Shown here: positions 9,984 to 19,073 of the stretch, in pieces
Layout of the letters: each line of letters begins with the position of its first letter
Numbering within the stretch: the stretch's first letter is position 1
NCBI GenBank assembly: GCA_048887165.1
Contig: JBHLJZ010000001.1
Coordinates: 1-64,000, forward strand
DNA: 64,000 nucleotides
DNA from: SOKP01 sp048887165
GTDB lineage: Archaea; Asgardarchaeota; Lokiarchaeia; Sigyniarchaeales; SOKP01
Reading direction: 5' to 3'
Translations under genes and position numbers: made by a program
The notes under the pieces: generated by a model
The model's database searches: none
What the model was told of the DNA's origin: nothing
The model's input: the letters and a program-made list of their open reading frames with translations, nothing else

Positions 9984-10790
9984 TTAAAAAGGACTTTTCA
10001 CAAATCCTCCATCTACTTGTATCACTGTACCAGTAATGTAGTTAGCTTTTTCGGAAGCTAAAAATACAACCAAATTTGCGAGTTCTTCTGGTCTGCCTAA
10101 TCTCCCCATAGGGATTTTTTCTGTCCATGATTTCATTACCTCTTCTTCAGATTTCCCCGTTTGCTGAACTGTACTATTTATTAATTCTTTCATTCGATCA
10201 GTGAGATTAGGTCCAGGACAAACGACATTCACTAAAATATTATCTTGTGCATATTCATTTGCAAGCGTTTTTGCAAAACCAACAACTCCTAACCTTGTAG
10301 TATTCGATAAGACTAAATTATTTAAAGGTTGCTTAACAGAAACAGATGTTATTGCAATAATCCTCCCAAATTCTTGCTTTTGCATATAGGGGATCACTAA
10401 ATCAGTAATTCTAATAAAAGACAATAAGTTAAGGTTAATTGAATTTTTCCAATCATTCTCTGTAATTTTATGGAGTGGAGCAGATGGAGGTCCTCCCGCA
10501 TTATGAACTAAGATATCAATAGTTCCAAATTCTTTTATTACCTTTTCTACTAATATTTCTATTTGGTCATTATAATTTAAATCGGCAACAAAAGAGATTA
10601 CTTCATTATTTGCTCCAGAATCTAAACTTTTAATTTCACGTTTAGCATCTTCTAAATTTTCTTCAAAACGACTACATATTATTACATTAGCCCCCTCACG
10701 GTAAAATTCCTTTGCGCAAGCTAACCCTAAGCCTTTACTTGACGCTAAAATCAAACTTATCTTACCCTCTAATCCTAAATCCATTTTCAT
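9984..10790 (-). CDS. Short-chain dehydrogenase/reductase-fold protein with altered catalytic residues
   Basis: 268 residues, a normal SDR length. The dinucleotide-binding turn reads ASSKGLG, then NAGG at about residue 97 and a C-terminal TGTVIQVDGG typical of FabG-like SDRs. The usual YxxxK catalytic pair is missing: at that place the protein reads LSNTTRLGVVGFAKTLA, so Tyr is replaced by Ser and Lys by Arg. Some FabG-like SDRs of the LSNxxR type share this. It may use a different mechanism or have lost oxidoreductase activity. It is a single gene with 168 nt to the downstream surface-protein operon, so probably its own transcript. The substrate is unknown. Confidence 0.85.
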   Translation of the reverse strand: MKMDLGLEGKISLILASSKGLGLACAKEFYREGANVIICSRFEENLEDAKREIKSLDSGANNEVISFVADLNYNDQIEILVEKVIKEFGTIDILVHNAGGPPSAPLHKITENDWKNSINLNLLSFIRITDLVIPYMQKQEFGRIIAITSVSVKQPLNNLVLSNTTRLGVVGFAKTLANEYAQDNILVNVVCPGPNLTDRMKELINSTVQQTGKSEEEVMKSWTEKIPMGRLGRPEELANLVVFLASEKANYITGTVIQVDGGFVKSPF

Positions 10791-10833
10791 GCACTAAAAT
10801 GAATAATTTTCTAAATTTATACTAAATAATTAC

Positions 10834-10998
10834 TTACTTAAAATAAATATGCTTGTAAATAGTACATTTCGTATAAAATTCATTGCATCTATGACAGCTT
10901 TCTGCTTGATTACAATGATATGAAAGGGTACATTTTATATTGCTTTTTTCTAGTCTTATTCCAACCCTATGTAGTCTTTTTTCAATATCAGGTCTCAT
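10834..10998 (-). CDS. 54-residue Cys-rich putative zinc-binding micro-protein
   Basis: A small open frame starting at ATG 10998 (MRPDIEKRLHRVGIRLEK) and ending TAA at 10834. The C-terminal half carries five cysteines and two nearby histidines spaced C-x6-C-x5-C-x2-C-x6-C (Cys23, 29, 35, 38, 45), the kind of density seen in small zinc ribbons or knuckles. A stop codon lies six codons before the ATG, so it is not the tail of a longer frame. It fills most of the 310-nt gap between the roadblock gene and the SDR gene and runs the same way. I know no family for it. The Cys pattern in such AT-rich DNA is the main reason to believe it is real. Confidence 0.55.
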   Translation of the reverse strand: MRPDIEKRLHRVGIRLEKSNIKCTLSYHCNQAESCHRCNEFYTKCTIYKHIYFK

Positions 10999-11100
10999 AT
11001 AATGTTCAAATTGAGATTAATATGATTAAATTCAAGAGGAGAAATATTAATTGCTCTGGAAGAGAGCAGAAAATAGTAATTATTTTTTATTTGATTTTTT

Positions 11101-11556
11101 TTAATCTGGAGTTAACTCGTCCAAATCACTTAAATCTAAACCTGAATCTAAGGTATCAGGAATATCAGATAAAAATTCATCAAGAATTTCTTTCAATTCA
11201 TCACCGGAGCGCTTAAGAATCAATCGAATTAATCCGATGTTAATTTCTGGATCAGAAATAAGGGTTAACACACCTTTAGGTCCACAGCTCGAAGCAAAAA
11301 TTTTTCCTCCTGAAAATTCACTTGTAACTATTTCTAAGTCCCCTAATTCAAGATTTTTACCTTGTTCTTCAGACGCACAGAAAACAGCACTTGCTATCGC
11401 ACCGATACCATCCACGTCAGCGGGAAAATATGAAAATTTCGACACACTTGCAATTGTCAATCCCGTTCTATCGACTAAGATAACCTTCTTTATTCCGCTC
11501 TCGGATTTTATTATTTTTGAAAGGATATTGTCAAAACTCTTTGTGTCTAAACTAAT
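11101..11556 (-). CDS. Roadblock/LC7-domain protein, probably starting at an ATT codon
   Basis: A roadblock fold: helix SFDNILSKIIKSESG, strand KKVILVDRTGLTIAS, central helix VDGIGAIASAVFCASEEQ, then strands ending GPKGVLTLISD and a long final helix. Such proteins regulate small GTPases. The frame runs from a stop at 11605-11607 and contains no ATG, GTG or TTG before the TTG at 11460, which lies inside the conserved core. An ATT codon at 11556-11554 sits 7 nt after a GGTG site (11567-11564). It gives a well-shaped N-terminus (ISLDTKSFDN) and a 151-residue product, so I place the start there. The acidic C-terminal tail is disordered. It lies downstream of the longin-like coiled-coil gene (12932-11712), perhaps in one transcript. 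Confidence 0.8.
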   Translation of the reverse strand: MSLDTKSFDNILSKIIKSESGIKKVILVDRTGLTIASVSKFSYFPADVDGIGAIASAVFCASEEQGKNLELGDLEIVTSEFSGGKIFASSCGPKGVLTLISDPEINIGLIRLILKRSGDELKEILDEFLSDIPDTLDSGLDLSDLDELTPD

Positions 11557-11563
11557 AACAATA

Positions 11564-11567
11564 CACC
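11564..11567 (-). promoter_or_regulatory. Ribosome-binding site before the putative ATT start
   Basis: GGTG on the minus strand, 7 nt before ATT 11556-11554. It matches the GGTGA core of other ribosome sites in this window and is the main argument for the non-ATG start of the roadblock gene. Confidence 0.45.
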
Positions 11568-11711
11568 ATTCTTCATTTGATTTTTTATATAATATATTAG
11601 AATCTTAAGTTTAAAACTGTTATTATTATTAAAAAAGTATATGTATATAAAAATATGTTTTTCCTAAGAATCATCATTTAAAACGTGTGAAAAAAAGGAA
11701 AATAATCTTTA

Positions 11712-12932
11712 TTAAAGAAGGTTATTGTCTTTTACTATTTTCTTATAATGATCCCTCTCACGTCTGAGTACCTTTATTTCTTTCTTTAGGTCAAAAAATT
11801 CATTTTTAACACTTTCCTTTTCTTCTTCTTTAGATATGATATTTGATCTCAATTCTTTTAATTCAAGTTTTAAATTTGTTATGGAGTCCATATGGATATT
11901 TTTTTCGTCCTTTATTTTATCTATTTCTTGTTGTAATTCCTTATTTTTCTTATCCAGTCTTTCTACTTCGGTATTTAATCCTAAATTAACGCTTTTTAAA
12001 TCTTCAATTTTCTGTAGTAATTTTTCGGCTTCTCCTTCTCTATCCTCAGCCCCTTTCAAGTTTTTTTTCAAATTTTCAATTTCTTTTTCTTTTTCTGATA
12101 ATTTCTGATCTTTGTTAGATAAATCATCTGCCATTTCTCTTATTTCATCTAATAATTTCGCATTATTTTCATTTAAATCTGCCATTTGTTGGCTCCATTT
12201 TTCTAATTTAATGTACTGCTCACTGATTTCGCCTTTAAGTGCTTCAATTTCTTCTTGGTAACTATTCTTTTCTGAAGCTATTTCGGTATATTTTTGGGTA
12301 AGTTCTCTAATTTTTCCCGATTTTTCATCTAAAAGATCCTGGAGTTCAGCATTTTTAGTTTTTAGGGTTTCTAATTCAGTATTAAGATCTAACTCCAATG
12401 ATTCTGTAATTTCTTCACTCTCTACAATTGATTCTCCCTCCTTTTCTTCGATGCTTTCTTGCTCAACCAATTCATTATGCTTAACCTCTATGATAGTCGA
12501 CTCTCCTTCAATAATCTCTTCCCAATAAGAACTTAATTCTCTATTTTTCAGCATTTCATAGTATTGACCTAAAATATCGTCAAAATTAAGTGCCTCTCTT
12601 TTTGGTAATAACTCATGAGCTATTCTTCTTACCATACCTTCAAAATCATTAGTTATATTATCATCATCAGAAACAAAAATAGTGATTGCAAAATCAGGTT
12701 TTCCAACATAATGTCGAAATGTAAAACCGGTGTAAAAGCTAGCAACACTTACATCCTCTTTTATCTTCATATCAAGAAAATTAGGTTCCATTTTCCTCTT
12801 CATATGTTCATCTGTTAAACTTTGTAAAACTTTGGGAGTCACCGCTAAAAACTCACATATATTACTCGGAAATTGTGTATCTATAAACGGTTCAAAACCT
12901 TTTTTAAAGCCTAATATTATTATTCCTTTCAA
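11712..12932 (-). CDS. Longin-like domain plus long coiled coil
   Basis: 406 residues. Residues 1-140 form a compact alpha/beta domain (MKGIIILGF, FPSNI, a FYTGF turn near residue 67, then a helix containing FEGMVRRIAHELLPK). It is laid out like the N-terminus of the 5558-6685 protein and like longin/roadblock domains. After a short Glu-rich linker, residues about 175-400 are one continuous heptad-type coiled coil. There is no membrane segment and no catalytic motif. A roadblock gene follows on the same strand after about 155 nt, so the two may act together as a small-GTPase or membrane tether. That role is inference, drawn from Asgard longin-coiled-coil proteins in general. Confidence 0.75.
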   Translation of the reverse strand: MKGIIILGFKKGFEPFIDTQFPSNICEFLAVTPKVLQSLTDEHMKRKMEPNFLDMKIKEDVSVASFYTGFTFRHYVGKPDFAITIFVSDDDNITNDFEGMVRRIAHELLPKREALNFDDILGQYYEMLKNRELSSYWEEIIEGESTIIEVKHNELVEQESIEEKEGESIVESEEITESLELDLNTELETLKTKNAELQDLLDEKSGKIRELTQKYTEIASEKNSYQEEIEALKGEISEQYIKLEKWSQQMADLNENNAKLLDEIREMADDLSNKDQKLSEKEKEIENLKKNLKGAEDREGEAEKLLQKIEDLKSVNLGLNTEVERLDKKNKELQQEIDKIKDEKNIHMDSITNLKLELKELRSNIISKEEEKESVKNEFFDLKKEIKVLRRERDHYKKIVKDNNLL

Positions 12933-13054
12933 AACTCACTCACATGAAAGCGTAATAAATAAGAGATGGTACGTTTAATATAGAATTGCTTAATTTATAA
13001 TTATATGCATTAATAAGATTTAAGTTTTTAAAAGTTAAAGGGAAAAACATTAAA

Positions 13055-14593
13055 TTAAAAAATTTGATTTAAACAATTCATTACCTGCTTATCGTCAGTA
13101 GCTAAATAAGACTGTTTAAAAATCGAACTAAAAAATGCACGATCTTGTGGATTAAAATATTTATATCCGAATTTATTCCATTTTCTCTCCTTACTTATTG
13201 GTGCTAGGAGAAAAATCTGTTCTTTCACTATATTAGCTAAAATAAGTTGTATTTCTTCTTTTGTATTTGTTTTTAAAGCAGTAAGTAGAACATCATCATT
13301 AAATTTATCCCAATTTCCTTTAAATTGTAAGCAATATTTTTTAATGTCAATTTTATTATCTGTAATTAATTTGGCTATTGCCATTATTGTCGTTTCAAAA
13401 GCATTTTTGTTAGTTCGTGAAGGATTTGTAATTATAGTGCTTGGTAATTTCTTTCCATCTTTGTTTGTTTGAGGCAAATTATATTCAGGTAAAATTCTTA
13501 GTTGATTTAATCCCATTATATTTCTTATATCTTGTAGTGTACCTCCGGTATCAAAAAACTGTTTATTTATTATGTATTTTATTAGTTTCTGAGCATGTAT
13601 TTCTCCAAAATAAGGATAATCTGAAGCATATAATAGATATTCTGACCAATCTCGATTATCCACTCCAAATTTATTAGTTGATTTAAACCACTTTCTGAAA
13701 TCCTCAAAGAAATTTCCAGCTCCTTCTCCATGCAACATAGAGAGATCGCCGTATGTGTTCGGTTGAACAATAGCATTGTAAACTTCATGATCTCCAATAT
13801 TACCTTGAGCAAAGTGCGCAACAATGACTTTAAAATGCGGTAATAATTCAGGATATTGCTGCATTATAATACTTCTTGTTGACTTTACCAATTCTGCAAT
13901 ATCTAAAATCGAACCCCTCCCTCTTGTATCGAAAATTATAGGCATTGAATGACTAGCTGCTTCTATAAGAACATCAACAGCTTTATTTGTCTTTATATCG
14001 TCTATCCATCTTTCAGATCGGGGATGTAACTTCAAACCTCTTAAACCTAACTCTTCTCGAGCATAACTTACTTCTCTAACCGCTTTCGAACCCTCCATAG
14101 GATCTACTCGAGCATATCCTATTAACTTCATACAAAAAGGAAATCGTGTTGTAAATCGTGAGACATTAATATTGCTTGCTCGATATAGCGCTTCTGGATG
14201 TTTATCTCTAAAGACATCTTGAAAAGGAAAAACTACTCCTTGATCAATAAAAGAATAAAATTTCGATTTTTCTTTTAAATCTGAATGCTTTTTTCCAATT
14301 TTTTTTAAAGCATTATATAATTTATCTGTAAAGGGATAAGGTGTAAAAGACCATGAAATTCTACCATGTTTTCCATTTATATTAGTTTTAAAGGATTGTT
14401 CACCAGTTTTTAACCAATCTGCTTTAATTCTACCCTGAACGTTTCCCCAGAAATCAAACGTTCCAGTTCCTGGAGCTAACGGATTCATCATTGTAGCTCC
14501 ATCTATATCCTGACCTAAATGTGAGTGAGCATCAATTACAAATATGTGCTCGATTCTAGTCTTTCCGTCTTGTTCAATGGTGGCAGTTAACAT
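13055..14593 (-). CDS. Amidohydrolase-superfamily (amidohydro_2-like) protein
   Basis: 512 residues. The N-terminal FVIDAHSHLGQD matches the metal-binding HxH strand of amidohydrolases. Later motifs fit the same TIM barrel: GLKLHPRSE near residue 195, PIIFDTRGRG, VIVAHFAQG, and the C-terminal LLYASDYPYFGEIHAQK with the acidic metal ligand. The closest known group is amidohydrolase_2 (decarboxylases and hydrolases of cyclic or aromatic substrates), but this protein is longer, with an unusual N-terminal insert (about 35-110) and a helical C-terminal extension. It lies 66 nt after the GCS2-like gene and probably shares its operon. The substrate is unknown. Confidence 0.85.
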   Translation of the reverse strand: MLTATIEQDGKTRIEHIFVIDAHSHLGQDIDGATMMNPLAPGTGTFDFWGNVQGRIKADWLKTGEQSFKTNINGKHGRISWSFTPYPFTDKLYNALKKIGKKHSDLKEKSKFYSFIDQGVVFPFQDVFRDKHPEALYRASNINVSRFTTRFPFCMKLIGYARVDPMEGSKAVREVSYAREELGLRGLKLHPRSERWIDDIKTNKAVDVLIEAASHSMPIIFDTRGRGSILDIAELVKSTRSIIMQQYPELLPHFKVIVAHFAQGNIGDHEVYNAIVQPNTYGDLSMLHGEGAGNFFEDFRKWFKSTNKFGVDNRDWSEYLLYASDYPYFGEIHAQKLIKYIINKQFFDTGGTLQDIRNIMGLNQLRILPEYNLPQTNKDGKKLPSTIITNPSRTNKNAFETTIMAIAKLITDNKIDIKKYCLQFKGNWDKFNDDVLLTALKTNTKEEIQLILANIVKEQIFLLAPISKERKWNKFGYKYFNPQDRAFFSSIFKQSYLATDDKQVMNCLNQIF

Positions 14594-14659
14594 TATCTTA
14601 TCTCTATTTTTTTTTATTAATTTTTTTTCTTAAATTATGTTTTTCTTTATTAACTATTA

Positions 14660-16333
14660 TTAGTCTCTCATTTCTTTTGGGAGAGTTAAAACTCCTGTCA
14701 ATGGATTATTAATCGGATCTTGACAATATTGAATTGTAAAGTAAATTAAGTCCCATAATATACTTGGGTTCTCTCCATTTTTTAATTTATAATCATATAA
14801 GGATAATTGATATTCAGCTTCTGTAATTGGAGGCTCAGCATAGCTTACACTTCCAAAGACAGACTGAAGTATGGGTTTTAAAAATGGAGAATATAGAAAT
14901 CCTAGTTCTTTTAACTCATCTTTTAGATAGAAGAACATTCTTTGAACTGCCTGCATCATATATCGTACAGGTTGATTTGCGGGTCCCAGGTATTGCTCAG
15001 CAAACGCTGGATCATATTGTGCAAGATTTTCTCTCGTTAGATTCGCAGCTGGACGGAATAATGAAATCAAACCTCGTTCTATCGCACCTTTTCGATTCGA
15101 AGCTATAGTTTCTGAACCTGCATCCGGTACCCATCTACCATTCTGAAGTAATTTACGGGTTTTATAACACATGGCTTGTAATAAAAGCACAATCCCAATG
15201 CGTCGGCAGATCGATATTTGAGCATCACTAATTCGGACTTCAATGGTTCCCCAATCAGTAAAAGGAAAGACATCCTGGAATCGGCCATCCTCTAAGCTTG
15301 CTTTCTGAATTACTTGGAGGAAGTAATCGATAGTATTTTGCTCTGAATCAGTTATATATGGTATAAAATGTTTAGGGTCATTATTACTTAACATTGTAGT
15401 ATTACTTTTTAAACGCAAAGAACGTACACAATTAGGTGCTGTAATTCTATTATTGACGATCTTTACCACATCTGTCGGTTTATTATTGATAATGGGAGAA
15501 TTGCAAGTTAAAGCAATAATATGTGGAATAAAATTTCTTATCATACAATAAGCTTGAACTTTCTCCAAATCTGATTGAAAAGATCCTAGGTGGCTATGAT
15601 CTGCTTGACTCAATCCTCTCATATACTCTTTTGTCGCAGGATTTATTCCCGAAGCAATTATATGTAAATCGTTTGGTAAGGTTGTTTTTGCTAACAGGAA
15701 AAGAGTAGATGCCCAATATGCTAATTCTTCCACATACTCACATGGAGGTGTAACAAGTTCCAAGATATAGGTAACTGCTGTAACATTGCCATCCCTTGCG
15801 AATGTATCAATATCAACTTCTACATTATTGGGTAATCTATATCTTATATCCATTGCATAACCTTTCTCTAAATCTTCACGACCGTATGGTCGTGCAGTGA
15901 CTTTAGAACGAATATAATCTGGAACTGGATAAAAATCATCTCGTCCTTCATATAGAATCTGATCCATTATTCTGATGGCATCTTTAACAATCTCTCTCAT
16001 TCGAAAAACCATTTCATCACCAGGTGGATAATTTCCTTGGTCATCTGCAATGATTAGTTCCATTTCGATTCCATGTGTAAAGGGTAATGGAGTCCAATGC
16101 TCAATATCAAATAATATTTCTCCCCAGGATCTTTCAGGGATATTAACTTCGCGATAATCTGTACCCAGAAAAAGTTGATCCCTAGACCGATCTATTGGAT
16201 TGCCTATAGATACTCCTATGGTTTTTGCAGATGCAGTTTTCCCTTTAACTTTCCCTGAGCCCATAAAAGTAGCAAAACTATCGGAGCCACCTTTACTTTT
16301 TCCTTTCTTCTTCTTTTTCTTATCTTTTCCCAT
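14660..16333 (-). CDS. Glutamate-cysteine-ligase-like (GCS2/YbdK) carboxylate-amine ligase
   Basis: About 557 residues. After a Lys/Gly-rich, probably disordered N-terminus, the core begins with FTHGIEMELII, the ATP-grasp-like GCS2 signature (GxExE type). It continues with VDIDTFARDGNVTAVTYILELVTPP, ASGINPAT, NSPIINNKPTD, SLRLKSNTTM and TDWGTIEVRISDAQ, all typical blocks of GCS2/YbdK enzymes, which join glutamate or a similar acid to an amine with ATP. I use ATG 16333 rather than the in-frame GTG 16345: GTGA at 16345-16342 looks like its ribosome site, 8 nt upstream. It sits 22 nt after the helical-repeat gene. Which peptide or amide it makes cannot be told. Confidence 0.85.
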   Translation of the reverse strand: MGKDKKKKKKGKSKGGSDSFATFMGSGKVKGKTASAKTIGVSIGNPIDRSRDQLFLGTDYREVNIPERSWGEILFDIEHWTPLPFTHGIEMELIIADDQGNYPPGDEMVFRMREIVKDAIRIMDQILYEGRDDFYPVPDYIRSKVTARPYGREDLEKGYAMDIRYRLPNNVEVDIDTFARDGNVTAVTYILELVTPPCEYVEELAYWASTLFLLAKTTLPNDLHIIASGINPATKEYMRGLSQADHSHLGSFQSDLEKVQAYCMIRNFIPHIIALTCNSPIINNKPTDVVKIVNNRITAPNCVRSLRLKSNTTMLSNNDPKHFIPYITDSEQNTIDYFLQVIQKASLEDGRFQDVFPFTDWGTIEVRISDAQISICRRIGIVLLLQAMCYKTRKLLQNGRWVPDAGSETIASNRKGAIERGLISLFRPAANLTRENLAQYDPAFAEQYLGPANQPVRYMMQAVQRMFFYLKDELKELGFLYSPFLKPILQSVFGSVSYAEPPITEAEYQLSLYDYKLKNGENPSILWDLIYFTIQYCQDPINNPLTGVLTLPKEMRD

Positions 16334-16355
16334 TAGAGATTTCACTTTTATTTTA

Positions 16356-18197
16356 TCAAGATATTGAATTAAAAAAGTCTTTCAATAAGTTATAGTCATT
16401 TATAAACTCATAAGACAACACTAAATTAAAAATCTTAAAATTATATGAATTAAATAGCTCTCTTAAATTATTGGTTGTTTCTCCACCCATGAACGTTGAG
16501 TCATCGACTATTAAATTAACTTTGTCTCCTAACTTCTTTTCTATTTTTGATTTTAATAGGTTAGTATCATCAAATTCAGATGATATTATGATGGTAGGTT
16601 TCCCTAAATAAGGTATGAAATCCATATTAAAGATATTTAATTGTTTAATAATGTTCCGAGACGGTATAAATTGTCTAAGGGTATTCTTAATTACAGTAAG
16701 TTCATCTGCATCATGATTATTTTTTGTTGGATAGATATAGTACGCAATTGATTTATTCGAATTATATTTTAAATCAGAATAAACACGATCTATAAATGGA
16801 AAAATACTAAATTCAAAGCTAAATAGCGAGAGAAATAAATTATTAAAATTATAATCTTTCATTAGGAGATTACTGCTAGTATTTCCACCTAATAGACAAA
16901 AATTCTTTATCTCGTTAGTAATTTTTGAAGCGTAGACGTTTAGAATATAATATTGAGAAAAAACGATTGTTGGTTCTATTTTTGTTCTAACTTCATCAAC
17001 CATTTCATATATAACTTTAAATAGATCTTTAGCAATCTTCTCTCTTACCTCATAATTCGGAATTTTTTTTACAACAGAATCAGCGACTTCAGGACAATCT
17101 AATTCTGCAAGCATGCAAATAGAATCTTTTAAGAATTCATATATAAGGTTTTCATAATTTTGGTTTGATAGATTTATTTTTTGAGAATTTAAGATGATTT
17201 GATTAATTTGGTTAATTATTCTTATTATTTGCTCTTTACCATTACCTTCTTGAATTTTTTTAATAATATTAAATAAGATTTTTACTCTTAGTACTTCATT
17301 TTGAACAAGACTAGAAAATTTTAATGCTTGATCATAATTTTTAGTTATTAATTTACTAATTATGTTTACTAAAACTTGATCTTTTACAGAAGAATCTGTA
17401 ATTAATGATATAATGCCGTTAATTTGAACTGGATCAATATCAACATAATCTAATGCAACTTTTTTTATTACATCATTCTTTCTCTGTTGGTCTGTTAGAG
17501 TTTTGATAGTCTGAATACACTTCTCAAAATTGATGGTTGAGTATGCCCTTAAAAGATTATAATAGAATTCTAATTGTTCCTCTTGACTTGATAATCGTAA
17601 AGCTGTTTCTAAAGCTTTGTATAAATCATTATTTGATAAATAAGCTTTTGCTATTGTCTTTATTCTATTATTAATTTCAGAGATTTGAAAATTTTCTAAA
17701 GAATTGAGCTTTTCGCTCATCAATTTTAGTTCACTTTCTAAGGCTTTAATATCGCTTTTTTTCAAGGAAACAATATAATCATTTCGGTCAAATCCGTTTG
17801 TTTCTTCATATCTTAAAAAATCCTTTTTTCCTAAAATTTTCTTAATTTTGCTTTTCTGAACAGTTTCTCTTACTTTTTGAACTTTTACGGTATATTCAAC
17901 AATTTTTAACCAATAAATGTTAATAGTTAATTTTCCAAAACCATCTGATATAGGGGTTAAAGTCAGGTTAATATCTTTTGTCTCATTGGGACCAAATTTT
18001 ATCTCTTTTTTAAACTCTTCAGGTTTAATGTCAATATCCATATTTTCTCCTTTAAAAGCAAACCTAAAGTTCTCTTCCTTATTAGAAACACTTGTTGTTT
18101 GGAATGAGACGACGTTATCAACATTTGGAATTAATAAATGTTGAGGAAATTTCGTTACTTTCAAAGATATGGCATTATTATTAGGTGTGGTGGACAT
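16356..18197 (-). CDS. Ig-like plus helical-repeat protein of unknown function
   Basis: 613 residues. Residues 1-110 are beta-rich, with a pattern of extracellular or COG1470-like Ig folds (FGPNETKDINLTLTPISDG). Residues about 150-400 are helical repeats of HEAT/TPR type (such as LSNNDLYKALETALRLSSQEEQ). Residues about 420-613 look alpha/beta (IAYYIYPTKNN, KPTIIISSEFDDTN, VNLIVDDSTFMGGET). There is no signal peptide and no membrane helix, so it is probably cytosolic. It is the first gene of a likely three-gene transcript with the GCS2-like enzyme and the amidohydrolase. I do not recognise the family and propose only a scaffold role in that pathway. Confidence 0.75.
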   Translation of the reverse strand: MSTTPNNNAISLKVTKFPQHLLIPNVDNVVSFQTTSVSNKEENFRFAFKGENMDIDIKPEEFKKEIKFGPNETKDINLTLTPISDGFGKLTINIYWLKIVEYTVKVQKVRETVQKSKIKKILGKKDFLRYEETNGFDRNDYIVSLKKSDIKALESELKLMSEKLNSLENFQISEINNRIKTIAKAYLSNNDLYKALETALRLSSQEEQLEFYYNLLRAYSTINFEKCIQTIKTLTDQQRKNDVIKKVALDYVDIDPVQINGIISLITDSSVKDQVLVNIISKLITKNYDQALKFSSLVQNEVLRVKILFNIIKKIQEGNGKEQIIRIINQINQIILNSQKINLSNQNYENLIYEFLKDSICMLAELDCPEVADSVVKKIPNYEVREKIAKDLFKVIYEMVDEVRTKIEPTIVFSQYYILNVYASKITNEIKNFCLLGGNTSSNLLMKDYNFNNLFLSLFSFEFSIFPFIDRVYSDLKYNSNKSIAYYIYPTKNNHDADELTVIKNTLRQFIPSRNIIKQLNIFNMDFIPYLGKPTIIISSEFDDTNLLKSKIEKKLGDKVNLIVDDSTFMGGETTNNLRELFNSYNFKIFNLVLSYEFINDYNLLKDFFNSIS

Positions 18198-18347
18198 AAT
18201 ATCGGAAAAAGTTACTTATTGTTATTCAATATTATTAAGCATTTCAGATAATTATTTCGGTTCAAACAGTTCTAAAAAACCGGGATAATTCCTTAATAAA
18301 TTCAATATAAAACTTATTAATTTTAAACTTTTACTTTAAAAAAGAAG

Positions 18348-19073
18348 CTATTTACCTTTCCTTCTCTTTCTTTGTGCATAATCTAGCAAATCTTCAATTA
18401 TCATTTCTCTATTATAATCTGGCCATAAGTCCTTTCGAAATTTAAATTCAGCATATGAAGAATCCCATAATAGGAAACCTGAAATCCTAGCTCCATCTTC
18501 CATCCCTGTTCTTATTATATAATCTACTTCAGGAAAATCATGAGTATAAAGGTATTTCTTGATTAAATTCCGATCAACATCATCAACTTTAATTTTGTCT
18601 TTTATAATATCTTTAACTGCGTCTACGATTTCATCTTGTCCATCATACATTATACATAAATTAATAAAATTCCGATCATGATCTTTAGTAAATTCAATTA
18701 GTTCATTTATCTTATCCTGAACTATTGTAGGAAGTAAGTGAATTCTTCCAATAACTTTAAAATTAACTTTCTCTTCTTTAACAGTTGATTCTTTTATAAC
18801 TGTATCAACAGCATCTAGAATAATTTTAAAAATATAGATTATCTCCTCCTCGCTCCTCTTTCTTACATTTTCAAGCGATAATGCATAAATACTCAGATAA
18901 TGAATTCCAGCGTCAAAAAAATCAAATAACCTTTTCTTTAAATTTTCATATCCGATTAAATGGCCAACATTTACATTAAGGAGATTTTTTACTGCCCAAC
19001 GGCGATTTCCGTCTAGGATTAGACCAATATGCTTAGGTAATTTACTTTTTGGTATGTCTTTTAATTCTTCCAA
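18348..19073 (-). CDS. uppS: cis-Prenyltransferase (undecaprenyl/dehydrodolichyl diphosphate synthase family)
   Basis: 241 residues, the usual length. Motif I is HIGLILDGNRRWA with the catalytic Asp and diphosphate-binding Asn/Arg. Others are GHLIGYENLK, YALSLENVRKRSEEE, and the C-terminal DYIIRTGMEDGARISGFLLWDSSYAEF with the conserved RTG/R-SGF-W-Y/F region. The enzyme adds IPP units in cis to an allylic diphosphate, making the long polyprenyl carrier used for glycan transfer; in archaea this is the dolichol-type carrier for N-glycosylation. It is divergent from the mevalonate operon (292-nt gap), fitting common control of IPP supply and use. Product chain length cannot be read here. Confidence 0.95.
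   Translation of the reverse strand: MEELKDIPKSKLPKHIGLILDGNRRWAVKNLLNVNVGHLIGYENLKKRLFDFFDAGIHYLSIYALSLENVRKRSEEEIIYIFKIILDAVDTVIKESTVKEEKVNFKVIGRIHLLPTIVQDKINELIEFTKDHDRNFINLCIMYDGQDEIVDAVKDIIKDKIKVDDVDRNLIKKYLYTHDFPEVDYIIRTGMEDGARISGFLLWDSSYAEFKFRKDLWPDYNREMIIEDLLDYAQRKRRKGK

Noticed and set aside
10920..11216. 98-residue plus-strand frame
   Set aside because: It is low-complexity and overlaps the roadblock gene and the Cys-rich small gene on the other strand; nothing supports it.
10998..11720. A second bulge-helix-bulge intron to explain the missing ATG of the roadblock gene
   Set aside because: No upstream ATG frame joins convincingly to the domain and no clear bulge-helix-bulge was found; an ATT start with GGTG fits better.
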